Assembly: GCF_034347405.1 (NCBI RefSeq)
Contig: NZ_CP133778.1
Location: 3,472,001 to 3,536,000 of the forward strand
Direction: 5' to 3'
Length of the DNA stretch: 64,000 nucleotides
From: Pseudomonas sp. CCC3.1
Lineage (GTDB): Bacteria > Pseudomonadota > Gammaproteobacteria > Pseudomonadales > Pseudomonadaceae
Part shown: in pieces, positions 26,395-35,700 of the stretch
How positions within the stretch are numbered: the first letter of the stretch is position 1
Layout: each line of letters opens with the position of its first letter
Notes under the pieces: model-generated
Told to the model about the DNA's origin: nothing
Database searches by the model: none
The model's input: only the letters and a program-made list of their open reading frames with translations
Position numbers and translations under genes: made by a program

Positions 26395-26706
26395 CTACAA
26401 CTCGCAGTCAGCCCCAAGACTAGCTGGTGTCAGACAATCTGTATCGCTTGATGATTGGCCCGATACCAAACGGTCAACATCACACAGCAGTCGTGCACTG
26501 TTTTCGTACAGCAACCGTGCAATCTGCAACGTACCTCTCATCAGCCAAGGCTCTGGCAAGGGCGTGTCCAAGAAAGGAACATCCAGCCCACAGGTATCAA
26601 TGCAAAAGGCGTGCACACACTGCATCAGCGGTCGGTACGGGAAGAGTAAGGTTTCAATATTGACTGATAGTGACAGGTCTAATTCTGTTCTATAGAGCCC
26701 ACTCAT
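26395..26706 (-). CDS. Uncharacterised ORF, orphan
   Basis: An open frame of 103 codons starts at an ATG at 26706 and ends just upstream of glgB. The protein is not recognised. It has four scattered cysteines and a plausible helix (LQIARLLYENSARLL). No convincing ribosome-binding site is seen and base composition is lower in GC than the glg genes. It lies where treS/glgE coding would be expected, but it shows no similarity to them. It could be a real accessory gene, a gene remnant or a chance frame. Confidence 0.3.
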   Translation of the reverse strand: MSGLYRTELDLSLSVNIETLLFPYRPLMQCVHAFCIDTCGLDVPFLDTPLPEPWLMRGTLQIARLLYENSARLLCDVDRLVSGQSSSDTDCLTPASLGADCEL

Positions 26707-27091
26707 CAAGAAGCGACGTGAGCAATGTTTTCTTAATCAATCACTACACATGCAGCACCGTTCGTCATTTATTGTGATAGCCCATTATTTTTATCTGACA
26801 GGCAAAACCTACAACCAACTTGACGCTACTCCCAACATCCAACAAAGTCCGGACACATCCACCCAATTAAAAATATAAAAATAACAAACAATTATCAACG
26901 CCCTCTAAAACTGGGAGCTCACTCAACATCGAAGCCACCACTCTCGAACCGCCTATTAAATAGTAGGCTGATGACCCAGCACACCGATGACTTTTCCCAC
27001 GCAGCATGACGGTAGTTTTGACAGACACTAAAAAATATATTAAACCACCACTATTTTAATCGACTCAAAACTTAAACACGGAGTTATCGAC
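26707..27091. other. AT-rich gap before the tiny-ORF/ABC locus
   Basis: No gene is supported in these 385 bases, which are much richer in A+T than the flanking operons. A TTGACA hexamer at 27018-27023 is followed by TATATTAA, but the spacing (12-14 bases) is too short for a normal promoter. A GGAG ribosome-binding site at the end serves the tiny ORF at 27092. Confidence 0.5.
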
Positions 27092-27184
27092 ATGAACGAT
27101 ACATTGGGCATAATTATTTTTAGGAAATCATCCCGCAACACTCTGCAAACTTATTCCCCCACAACTATTCATGCACATGAATAA
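27092..27184 (+). CDS. Tiny ORF 1, 30-residue putative peptide
   Basis: An ATG preceded by GGAG at eight bases opens a 30-codon frame beginning MNDTLGIIIFRKSSRN and ending THAHE-like (IHAHE). It is not recognised. Its 3' end overlaps the start of the next small frame at 27171, a layout that could couple their translation. Its place immediately before an ABC exporter pair makes a peptide precursor or leader peptide possible. Alternatively it is a chance frame in a leader RNA. Confidence 0.35.
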   Translation: MNDTLGIIIFRKSSRNTLQTYSPTTIHAHE

Positions 27185-27278
27185 CGCCAAGAACATCAAT
27201 CTAAAAAATACGTATTCTGCACAGTTTCTAGAGAACATAATCCCCGAACGCCAGCGCACTATGGTGCCATTCCCTTAG
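27171..27278 (+). CDS. Tiny ORF 2, 35-residue putative peptide
   Basis: The frame begins MHMNNAKNINLKN and ends RQRTMVPFP, ten bases before the permease ATG. A second ATG at 27177 would give 33 residues. No independent ribosome-binding site is visible, so translation would depend on reading through tiny ORF 1, which it overlaps by 14 bases. The peptide is Asn-rich at the N terminus with a Pro-containing end. Its function is unknown; export by the adjacent ABC transporter is an inference from position only. Confidence 0.35.
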   Translation: MHMNNAKNINLKNTYSAQFLENIIPERQRTMVPFP

Positions 27279-27288
27279 CAGGTAAAAC

Positions 27289-28029
27289 ATGCATAGCCCT
27301 ATGACAATTCGAGCGGTACGGCTGGCCGGAATATTAATAAAAGAGCAATTAAAAGAGCCCATCGCACTTTTTTGGATATTACTCTCACCCAGTGCTATTT
27401 TTTATTTGCTTGCGTTTTCAAAAGGCAGCACCTACTTCCAGCAAGACTACTCCAGCGCAGCGGCATGGTTTTATGCTTACCTATCACTAAGCATTGCTTT
27501 CTTTGGTTTCTCTTTTTATATCATCGGAAGACGAGAAAGCGGATTCATGCGGTCATTCATTTACACACTCCATGCTAAAACGGTATTTCTTCTTGCACAG
27601 TTTTTGGCTTACTCAGTCATCGCGCTCATATATTGCATGATTTTCTACATTATGACCCGGCCTGCTTTCGGATCGTATTCCGCTGACGAAGCACTTACTA
27701 TTTTTCTACGGTTCTATAGCTGCCTTGTATTATTTTGCATTCCCGGTCTGTTATTAACGTTTCTGCCGTTAAACTTTCAAACTGCCAACACTATTTTCTC
27801 AATTGCATCCTTCCTGATGCTGGCGCTGGGGATATCTCAAACAGCATTGCCCGGCACAGTCGGCACATCTATTAGTGCACTGAATATTCTGGAACTCGGA
27901 AAAAACATTATGCTAGATGAAGCCCCTTCTTCCCGACTATTGATCATCAGTATTTTTATAATATTCGGCTTGGCGATGACTCAAGCACGCAAACATTTAC
28001 GAATCAACCCTATTTGGAGCCGATATTGA
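27289..28029 (+). CDS. ABC-2 type transporter permease
   Basis: The 246-residue protein has six hydrophobic helices in the ABC-2 layout: a helix at about 22-42, one at 58-84, then 98-122, 134-160, 164-190 and 212-232, with no periplasmic domain. Such permeases export peptides, polysaccharide precursors or drugs. AGG lies six bases before the ATG. Its TGA overlaps the ATPase ATG (TGATG), so the two subunits are translationally coupled. Codon usage is AT-richer than the neighbouring glg and cco genes, which points to horizontal acquisition. Confidence 0.75.
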   Translation: MHSPMTIRAVRLAGILIKEQLKEPIALFWILLSPSAIFYLLAFSKGSTYFQQDYSSAAAWFYAYLSLSIAFFGFSFYIIGRRESGFMRSFIYTLHAKTVFLLAQFLAYSVIALIYCMIFYIMTRPAFGSYSADEALTIFLRFYSCLVLFCIPGLLLTFLPLNFQTANTIFSIASFLMLALGISQTALPGTVGTSISALNILELGKNIMLDEAPSSRLLIISIFIIFGLAMTQARKHLRINPIWSRY

Positions 28030-28763
28030 TGAACGTTCTGCAGGCGAACAACATTGATTTCAAATACGCTGCCAAGAGCCTATTTACACAAGCATCCTTA
28101 ACGGTTGAACCAGGACAAATCGTCGGTCTTCTAGGGCCTAACGGGTCGGGCAAAACTACATTTTTCGATCTTGTTTGTGGCTTAAAGCAGCCCAACTCAG
28201 GGCAATTAATAAATACGTTTCCAAAACAGCTTTATTTATCTCAAACCGTGATAACACCTCCCGCACTGCGTATGTTTGATATTTTTAAAATGATGACTCT
28301 GCTCTGCTCAAGCACCTCAATGACCAAGGACAATACCCTGGATAAGCTGGCCTGCTGGAGCCCTCAAGTCGTGGAGCGCTACAACGAGATATGGAGCAAG
28401 AAATCGTCTCTGTGCAGTTACGGTGAAAAACGCTGGTTCTTTACCGTGTCTTTATTGTCGATAGACGCTGATCTTTTAATTTTGGATGAGCCAACGGCTG
28501 GTGTAGATCCCGAGTTTCGCTTTTATATCTGGCAATGCTTGCGAGCGGCAACGAAGGGTGGCACGGCAATTCTTGTTTCGTCACACAACGTTGACGAAAT
28601 AAGCCAAAACTGCGATGGCTTTTACATGATCAGCCAACAGCAATTCATGCATTTTGAAAACGGCGATGCATTCAAAAGGCGTTTTCAGGCAGCCACCCTT
28701 GATCGCGCATTTATTAACGCAGCAGCAGGCTCTCACCAGCCCTTAAACGGCGCCTTCCCCTGA
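28029..28763 (+). CDS. ABC transporter ATP-binding protein (atypical signature)
   Basis: The 244-residue ATPase has a Walker A GPNGSGKTT at residues 36-44, Walker B LLILDE at 149-154 followed by PTAGVD, and the switch histidine H186 in VSSHNVDE. The signature motif is CSYGEKR (129-135) instead of LSGGQ/LSGGE, and the usual Q-loop glutamine is the one in LYLSQTV. It begins on the permease stop (GGAG nine bases upstream). It energises the adjacent ABC-2 permease. The substrate is unknown; the tiny upstream ORFs are candidates. Confidence 0.8.
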   Translation: MNVLQANNIDFKYAAKSLFTQASLTVEPGQIVGLLGPNGSGKTTFFDLVCGLKQPNSGQLINTFPKQLYLSQTVITPPALRMFDIFKMMTLLCSSTSMTKDNTLDKLACWSPQVVERYNEIWSKKSSLCSYGEKRWFFTVSLLSIDADLLILDEPTAGVDPEFRFYIWQCLRAATKGGTAILVSSHNVDEISQNCDGFYMISQQQFMHFENGDAFKRRFQAATLDRAFINAAAGSHQPLNGAFP

Positions 28764-28776
28764 TTCGCTGAGTGCG

Positions 28777-28790
28777 TTGATCTTGATCAG
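28777..28790. promoter_or_regulatory. Anr/FNR-type box upstream of ccoG
   Basis: TTGATCTTGATCAG matches the Anr/FNR consensus TTGAT-N4-ATCAA at nine of ten positions. It lies 182-195 bases upstream of the ccoG start, just after the ABC ATPase gene. Oxygen-limited induction of ccoG is consistent with its role in cbb3 oxidase assembly. Confidence 0.6.
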
Positions 28791-28971
28791 TACTTGCGCC
28801 AGATATTTGAGCTAACGGCTCCAAGGCCAGATTCTACGGGTGATTGCTTATTGGTATACGGGCTGAAAAAAACCATCTGATCCGTCTTTTAATCAGTTAG
28901 CTGAGCCTGTTATGCAAACAGTTGGCGGGCGATAGTGCTCTGGCCTGATGGAGGCTGATGAGTGAAGGACC

Positions 28972-30393
28972 ATGAGCAATCACATTCCCGTCCAGAGACT
29001 TGAAGCGTTTGAGGCTGCGCATTCCAAAGCCTCCACTACTAAAAACAGGGCCAGCGATAACCAGATCCACACCCGCAGTTTTACCGGCCTGTTCCGCACG
29101 CTTCGCATCGTGAGCACCGGTTTTTTGTTTTTAGTGTTCTTTGGCACCGTCTGGCTGCATTGGGATGGTCGTCAGGCTGTGTTGTGGGATTTGTCCGAAA
29201 GCAAATTCCACATCTTTGGCGCCACGTTCTGGCCTCAGGATTTTATTTTGTTGTCGGCACTGCTGATCATTGCCGCCTTTGGCCTGTTTGCGATCACGGT
29301 GTTTGCAGGCCGGGTGTGGTGTGGCTACACCTGCCCGCAAAGTACCTGGACGTGGCTGTTTATGTGGTGTGAAAAAATCACCGAAGGTGACAGAAACCAG
29401 CGCATCAAACTGCAAGCCACGCCCTGGCGCTTGAACAAGATTGCCCGGCGGACGGCCAAGCATTCGCTTTGGCTGGCGATCAGTGTGCTGACGGCTTTGA
29501 CCTTTGTCGGGTACTTCACGCCCATTCGCCCTCTGGCTATCGAGTTGTTGACCCTGGAAATAGCCGGCATCAGTTTGTTCTGGGTGTTGTTTTTTACCGG
29601 CGCCACGTACATCAGCGCGGGCTGGCTGCGTGAAGCGGTGTGCATGCACATGTGCCCCTATGCACGCTTTCAGAGTGTGATGTTTGATAAGGACACCTTG
29701 GCGATTTCGTATGACGTGGCCCGTGGCGAAAGCCGTGGCCCGCGCAAACGCGGGGTGGAACCGGCGCAGGTCGGGCTGGGAGATTGCATCGATTGCACGA
29801 TGTGCGTACAGGTGTGTCCGACCGGGATCGACATTCGCGACGGTCTGCAAATGGAGTGCATCGGCTGCGCGGCCTGCGTCGATGCCTGTGATTCGGTGAT
29901 GGACAAAATGGGCTATGCCCGTGGCCTGGTGCGTTACACCTCCGAACATGAATTGCAGGGCGGCAAAACCCACTGGTTGCGCCCTCGCCTGATGGGCTAC
30001 GCAGGGGTGCTGGTGCTGATGATCGGCGCGTTGGTGGTGGCCTTGAATCAACGTTCCATGGTGTCACTGGATGTGATCAAGGACCGGGGCCTGTTCCGTG
30101 AGAACAGCCAGGGGCAGATCGAGAACATCTATAGCCTCAAAATCATTAACAAAACCCAGGAGCCGCAGCACTATCGCGTGTTGCTGCAACCGGATGAGGC
30201 GTTCCAGTTACAGGGCAAAACCGAGTTGACCCTGGCCCCTGGCGAAATTGTCGAAGTGCCGGTGTCGGTGGCGCTGCTGGCCGAGCGCCCCAAGAGCAGC
30301 TCACAGACCATTGAATTTGTGGTCACCGACACCGATGAACCGAGTGTGCGCAGTGTGGCCAAGAGCCGGTTTGTTGCACCGATAAATCGTTAA
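28972..30393 (+). CDS. ccoG: Cytochrome cbb3 oxidase accessory protein CcoG (FixG/RdxA family)
   Basis: The 473-residue inner-membrane ferredoxin-like protein helps mature the cbb3 oxidase, with a proposed role in copper reduction for CcoN. It has about five membrane helices (two near 42-60 and 83-107, two near 165-215, one near 345-365). It also has the CGYTCPQSTWTW motif and two 4Fe-4S clusters in DCIDCTMCVQVCP and ECIGCAACVDACD, followed by a C-terminal Ig-like FixG domain. GAAGGA precedes the ATG. It is separated from any ccoNOPQ genes in this window and is preceded by an Anr-like box. Confidence 0.93.
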   Translation: MSNHIPVQRLEAFEAAHSKASTTKNRASDNQIHTRSFTGLFRTLRIVSTGFLFLVFFGTVWLHWDGRQAVLWDLSESKFHIFGATFWPQDFILLSALLIIAAFGLFAITVFAGRVWCGYTCPQSTWTWLFMWCEKITEGDRNQRIKLQATPWRLNKIARRTAKHSLWLAISVLTALTFVGYFTPIRPLAIELLTLEIAGISLFWVLFFTGATYISAGWLREAVCMHMCPYARFQSVMFDKDTLAISYDVARGESRGPRKRGVEPAQVGLGDCIDCTMCVQVCPTGIDIRDGLQMECIGCAACVDACDSVMDKMGYARGLVRYTSEHELQGGKTHWLRPRLMGYAGVLVLMIGALVVALNQRSMVSLDVIKDRGLFRENSQGQIENIYSLKIINKTQEPQHYRVLLQPDEAFQLQGKTELTLAPGEIVEVPVSVALLAERPKSSSQTIEFVVTDTDEPSVRSVAKSRFVAPINR

Positions 30394-30405
30394 ATCACAC
30401 ATTCT

Positions 30406-30496
30406 CCTGTGGGAGCGAGCTTGCTCGCGATAGCATCGACGCGGTCATTTCGGCAAACCGCAGCGTTAACATCGCGAGCAAGCCCACTTCCACAGG
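30406..30496. repeat. REP pair, CCTGTGGGAGCGAGCTTGCTCGCGAT type
   Basis: Left arm CCTGTGGGAGCGAGCTTGCT and right arm ATCGCGAGCAAGCCCACTTC...CACAGG surround about 38 bases between ccoG and the MocR gene. Same family as 2539-2619. Confidence 0.85.
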
Positions 30497-30515
30497 ATTA
30501 GCTGAGTTTTAGTTC

Positions 30516-31925
30516 ATGAAACGCTACGAAAAATTCGCTGACGATATTGCTGAACTGATCCGATCCGGGGTGCTCGGCCCCGGTCAGCGCGTGCCGTCGG
30601 TGCGCTATGCCAGCCAGACTTATGGGGTCAGCCCATCCACGGTGTTTCAGGCCTATTACCTGCTCGAACGCCGCGGCCTGATTCGCGCCAAGCCGCGCTC
30701 GGGGTATTTCGTCAACACGCACGCGCCCAGCCCGTTTTCCGAACCGGTGGTCAGCAGCCACGCCACCGAGTCCACTCAGGTCGATGTCAGCGACCTGGTG
30801 TTCTCAGTGCTGGACTCGATCAAAGACCCGCATACCGTGCCGTTCGGCTCGGCCTTCCCCAGCCCCATGCTGTTCCCGCTGCAACGTCTGGCTCGCTCGA
30901 TGGCCAGCGCCAGCCGCGAAATGGACCCGCGCATGGTGGTCACCGACATGTCGCCGGGCAACCCGCAACTGCGTCGCCAGATTGCCCTGCGGTATATGGT
31001 CGGCGGGCTGATGCTGCCGATGGAGGAGTTGCTGATCACCAATGGCGCGCTGGAAGCCTTGAACCTGTGCCTGCAAGCCGTCACTGAACCCGGTGATCTG
31101 GTCGCGATTGAAGCCCCGGCTTTTTACGCCTGCCTGCAAGTGCTGGAGCGACTCAAGCTCAAGGCCATCGAAATCCCGGTCCACCCGCGCGACGGCATCG
31201 ACCTCGATGCGTTGGCGCAGACCCTCGATCGGCATCCGATCAAGGCCGTGTGGTGCATGACCAGTTTTCAAAACCCGATTGGCGCCACCATGCCCGAAGC
31301 CAAGAAACAGGCGCTGGTCGAACTGCTGCGCGAGCATCAGGTGCCGTTGATTGAAGACGATGTGTACGCCGAGTTGTACTTCGGTCAACACGCGCCCAAA
31401 CCCGCCAAGGCCTTCGACACCGAAGGGCTGGTGATGCATTGCGGCTCATTTGCCAAAAGCCTGGCACCGGGTTATCGGATCGGTTGGGTCGCGGCCGGGC
31501 GCTTTGCGCAAAAGATAGAGCGCCTGAAACTCATGACTTCGCTGTGCGCATCAATGCCGGCACAAGCGGCGATTGCCGACTATTTGCAGCACGGCGGTTA
31601 CGACCGTCACTTGCGGCGCCTGCGCGATGCGCTGGAGGACCAGCAAAGCGCGATGCTGGCAGCGATTGCGCGGTACTTCCCGGCGCAAACCCGAGTCAGT
31701 AAACCTGCAGGGGGGTATTTTTTGTGGCTGGAACTGCCTGAACAGATGGACTCGCTCAAACTGTTTCAGATGGCCCTGGCCCAAGGCATCAGCATCGCGC
31801 CGGGGCCGATTTTCTCGGCGACCCAGCGCTTTAGAAACTGCATCCGCCTGAACTACGGCAGCCCCTGGGATGAGACCTGTGAAAAGGCCATGGAAACCCT
31901 GGGCAAGATTGTTCGCTCGTTTTAA
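30516..31925 (+). CDS. MocR-type regulator (GntR HTH fused to class I aminotransferase)
   Basis: The 469-residue protein fuses a GntR winged HTH (residues 1-72; GPGQRVPSVRYASQTYGVSP and RAKPRSGYFV) to a fold-type I aminotransferase domain with ITNGALEALNLCL, the Asn-Pro motif TSFQNPIG, and the PLP lysine in HCGSFAKSLAPGYRIGW near residue 313. MocR proteins bind PLP and usually regulate vitamin B6, GABA or taurine genes. Neighbours do not reveal a target. The gene starts 20 bases after the REP pair and is followed by a REPIN, so it is monocistronic. Confidence 0.9.
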   Translation: MKRYEKFADDIAELIRSGVLGPGQRVPSVRYASQTYGVSPSTVFQAYYLLERRGLIRAKPRSGYFVNTHAPSPFSEPVVSSHATESTQVDVSDLVFSVLDSIKDPHTVPFGSAFPSPMLFPLQRLARSMASASREMDPRMVVTDMSPGNPQLRRQIALRYMVGGLMLPMEELLITNGALEALNLCLQAVTEPGDLVAIEAPAFYACLQVLERLKLKAIEIPVHPRDGIDLDALAQTLDRHPIKAVWCMTSFQNPIGATMPEAKKQALVELLREHQVPLIEDDVYAELYFGQHAPKPAKAFDTEGLVMHCGSFAKSLAPGYRIGWVAAGRFAQKIERLKLMTSLCASMPAQAAIADYLQHGGYDRHLRRLRDALEDQQSAMLAAIARYFPAQTRVSKPAGGYFLWLELPEQMDSLKLFQMALAQGISIAPGPIFSATQRFRNCIRLNYGSPWDETCEKAMETLGKIVRSF

Positions 31926-31940
31926 CTGACACACCAAACC

Positions 31941-32090
31941 CTGTAGTCGCTGACAAGGCACGAAGGCTGCGATCGGCGGCGCAGCCGTCGTAAACCTGTT
32001 GGCCCGGAGTCCCAGATGCGCTGAGGGGCCTGAGATTTTACGACTGCTGCGCACTCGATCGCAGCCTTCGTACCTCGTCAGCGGCTACAG
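31941..32090. repeat. REPIN, CTGTAGTCGCTGACAAGGCACGAAGGCTGCGATC type
   Basis: Arms CTGTAGTCGCTGAC... and ...GTCAGCGGCTACAG enclose GGCTGCGATCGG / CGATCGCAGCC palindromes. It fills the space between the convergent MocR and lipoprotein genes. Confidence 0.8.
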
Positions 32091-32101
32091 TACGCGGGGT
32101 G

Positions 32102-32512
32102 TTAGCCCGGCATGCAGTTGAAGTCAGCGGTGTGGGCCACTTCCTTACCGTGGGAATCAACCAGCGTGGCGCTGACCTCTGGGCCCAAGCTCGATTCGAT
32201 CAGTTCGTAACGCTCGCCCGCCTTGAATTGCTGGTAATTGACCTTGCCTTGGCAATTCACTTCGTTCTCATCACCGGTGGCCCCTTCAAACAAGGTGACA
32301 TCAAGGTGATGCGCGCCTGGGGTGACTTCAAAGTAGCGGCCGTCGTTGATGTTCTTGCCATCGACGCGCTCGGCCATCAAGTCGCTGTTACCTTCTTCCT
32401 TCAGGCCTATCCAGGCTTCGCTCGGGTCTTGCTTGGGCATCGGGCCAGCACAGGCTGACAGCAACAGCACCAGGCTCAGGGACGGAATCACTAACAGGGG
32501 TTTAAGGTTCAT
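32102..32512 (-). CDS. Small lipoprotein of unknown function
   Basis: The 136-residue protein has a lipoprotein signal with lipobox LLSAC (Cys21). The mature part (RYFEVTPGAHHLDVTLFEG; FKAGERYELIESSLG) looks like a small beta-sandwich of the kind seen in periplasmic DUF2846/PEGA-like lipoproteins. Two other cysteines (VNCQGK and FNCMPG) could pair. GAGG lies nine bases before the ATG at 32512, which is preferred over the longer frame. The role is unknown; it is divergent from the RND operon, and the 224-base gap shows no clear operator. Confidence 0.6.
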   Translation of the reverse strand: MNLKPLLVIPSLSLVLLLSACAGPMPKQDPSEAWIGLKEEGNSDLMAERVDGKNINDGRYFEVTPGAHHLDVTLFEGATGDENEVNCQGKVNYQQFKAGERYELIESSLGPEVSATLVDSHGKEVAHTADFNCMPG

Positions 32513-32736
32513 CAAGGTGTGCCTCACAAATGAAACCAAAGAGTGCGACAGGCCCAACACTCAACCCGTCGAATAGGCCTCAAGCTTGATCTGCAACCCG
32601 CGACCGGCCTAATGAATGAAGGTGAAGGGATTTTCAGCCCATACCTAAACCTTCCTTCATGTTGCTGAAAGCTGATCGTTAGGTTTGAGCGGTAAGACTG
32701 CCCGTGTTTGCAATTTCACTCCTCGGAGGTTCTGGC

Positions 32737-35700
32737 ATGCTCGGGCTGGTAAAGACCGCATTGCACAAGCCCTACACGTTTATCGTGCTGGCGATTTTCA
32801 TCTGCATCATCGGGCCGCTGGCGGCTGTGCGCACCCCGACGGATGTGTTTCCTGACATTGGTATTCCCGTGGTTGCCGTGGTATGGCAATACACCGGGCT
32901 GGCGCCTGCCGATATGGCAGGCCGGGTCATTTATACGTACGAGCGCTCGTTGAGTACCACGGTCAACGACATCGAACACATCGAGTCGCAATCGCTGCCC
33001 GGTATGGGCATCGTGAAGATTTTCTTCCAGCCCGGCGTCGACATTCGCACCGCCAACGCGCAAGTGACCGCCGTGTCACAAACGGTGCTCAAGCAAATGC
33101 CACCCGGCATCACCCCGCCGCTGATTCTCAACTACAGCGCGTCGACGGTGCCCATTCTGCAAATGGCGTTCTCCAGCCCGACGCTCTCGGAAGCCAAAAT
33201 CCGCGATCTGGTACAGAACAATATTCGCCTGCCTTTGAGTTCGCTGCCTGGCCTGGCCATGCCAACGCCCATGGGCGGTAAACAGCGCCAGATCACCCTC
33301 GACCTTGACCCGCAGGCACTGGCAGCCAAAGGCTTGTCAGCACAAGACGTAGGGGCCGCCCTGGCAGCGCAGAACCAGATTATTCCGGTCGGGACGGCCA
33401 AGCTCGGCACCTACGAATACACCGTGATGCTCAACAACAGCCCCAAGGCGATTGATGAGCTCAATGACATGCCGATCAAAACCGTCAATGGCGCGCTGAT
33501 TACCATTGGTCAAGTGGCCCACGTGCGCGATGGATCGCCGCCGCAAACCAACATCGTGCGTGTCGACGGTCAACGGGCAGTGCTGATGCCGGCCTTGAAA
33601 AACGGAAATATCTCGACCTTGTCGATTGTCGACGGCATCCGCGGGATGCTGCCACGCATCAATGAAACCTTGCCGCCCTCGCTTAAAACTTCGTTGCTGG
33701 GCGACGCGTCGGTGTTCGTCAAGCAATCGGTCGGCAGCGTGGCGCAGGAAGGCATCATTGCCGCCTTGCTGACCAGCGCCATGATTCTGCTGTTCCTGGG
33801 CAGCTGGCGTTCGACCCTGATCATTGCCGTGTCGATCCCGCTGGCGGTGCTCTCAGCCATTGCTCTGCTGGCCCTCAGTGGGCAAACCCTGAACGTCATG
33901 ACGCTCGGAGGGCTGGCACTGGCGGTGGGAATATTGGTCGACGATGCGACAGTGACCATCGAGAACATCAACTGGCACCTTGAACAAGGCAAGTCGGTGC
34001 GCGATGCGATTCTCGATGGGGCCAAGCAGATTGTCGGCCCGGCATTTGTGTCGCTGCTGTGTATCTGCATCGTGTTTGTGCCGATGTTTATGTTGCAGGG
34101 GATTGCCGGTTACCTGTTCCGCCCCATGGCGCTGTCGGTGATTTTTGCGATGGGCAGCTCGTTCATCCTGTCGCGGACCCTGGTACCAACGCTGGCGATG
34201 TTCCTGCTCAAGCCCCACGTGCCGGAGCAAGGCTCGGGGCATCACCCGGAAGATGGTTACATCAACCATCACGAGGGCGATCAGCACACCCAGAAACACT
34301 CGGCGCCAGTGCGTGCACTGCTGAACTTTCAGCAAGGATTTGAGCGCCGTTTCTCGGCTGTACGTGATGCTTACTACGGCGTGCTGGAACTGGCCCTGGC
34401 CCATCGCAAACGTTTTTTGCTGGGATTCATGACGTGTGTACTGGCCTCATTTGTGTTGCTGCCAAGCCTGGGGCAAGACTTCTTTCCGGCCACCGATGCC
34501 GGGGCATTGGCCCTGCACGTGCGCTTGCCGCTGGGGACACGGATTGAAGAAAGTGCCGCCGCCTTCGACCGTATCGAGTCGCGGATTCGCGAAATCATTC
34601 CGGCCGATCAACTGGACACCATCATCGATAACATTGGCATTCCGTTAAGCGGTATCGACATGGCCTACAGCAGCAGCGGCACTGTCGGCCCGCAAGACGG
34701 CGATATTCAAATCTCGCTCAAGGCCGATCACAGCCCGACGGCGGACTACGTGAAACACTTGCGCGAAGCCTTGCCCGAGAGTTTCCCCGGCAGCCAGTTT
34801 GCCTTTATGCCTGCGGATATCAGTACCCAGATCCTCAACTTCGGAGCCCCGGCACCGCTGGACATAAAAATCTCCGGACGTGACGACGCGGCCAACCGGG
34901 CGTATGCACTGGAACTGCAACGACGCTTGCAACACGTCCCGGGGATTGCCGACCTGCGGATCCAGCAGTCGGTGGGTTACCCATCGCTGCAAGTCAACGT
35001 CGATCGCCTGCGCGCCAGTGGCCTAGGGATTACCGAACGCGATGTCACCAACAGCATGGTGGCGTCTTTGGCCGGCAGCTCCCAGGTGGCCCCGACCTTC
35101 TGGCTTAACCCGCAAAACGGCGTGTCTTACGGCGTCGTCGCGGCCACCCCGCAATACCGCCTGGACAGCCTTCCAGCCCTGGAAGCCTTGCCGGTGACCG
35201 GTAGCAACGGCCAGACACAAATCCTTGGCGGCCTGGCAACCATCAGTCGCGTCGACAGCCCGGCCGTGGTCACGCACTACAACATCCAGCCCACGCTGGA
35301 CGTGTACGCCAACATTCAGGGCCGCGATCTGGGCTCGGTGGCGGCAGATGTGCAGAAGGTGATTGACGGCGCATCGGACCTGCGTCCCAAAGGCGCAACC
35401 ATCACCTTGCACGGCCAGATCGACGCCCTGCATGAAGCCTTCAATGGCTTGAGTTTTGGCCTGCTCGGCGCCGTGGTGCTGATCTATCTGCTGATCGTGG
35501 TCAACTTTCAGTCCTGGGTCGATCCGTTTGTGATCATCACCGCCCTGCCCGCCGCCCTGGCCGGGATTGTGTGGATGCTGTTTCTCAGCGGCACATCGCT
35601 GTCGGTTCCGGCCTTGACCGGCGCCATCTTGTGCATGGGGGTGGCCACCGCCAACTCGATTCTGGTGGTGAGCTTCTGTCGAGAGCGCCTGGCCGAACAT

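Noticed and set aside
27018..27041. TTGACA followed by TATATT as a promoter for the tiny-ORF locus
   Set aside because: Spacer of 12 bases is too short for a sigma-70 promoter; nearby alternatives match poorly.
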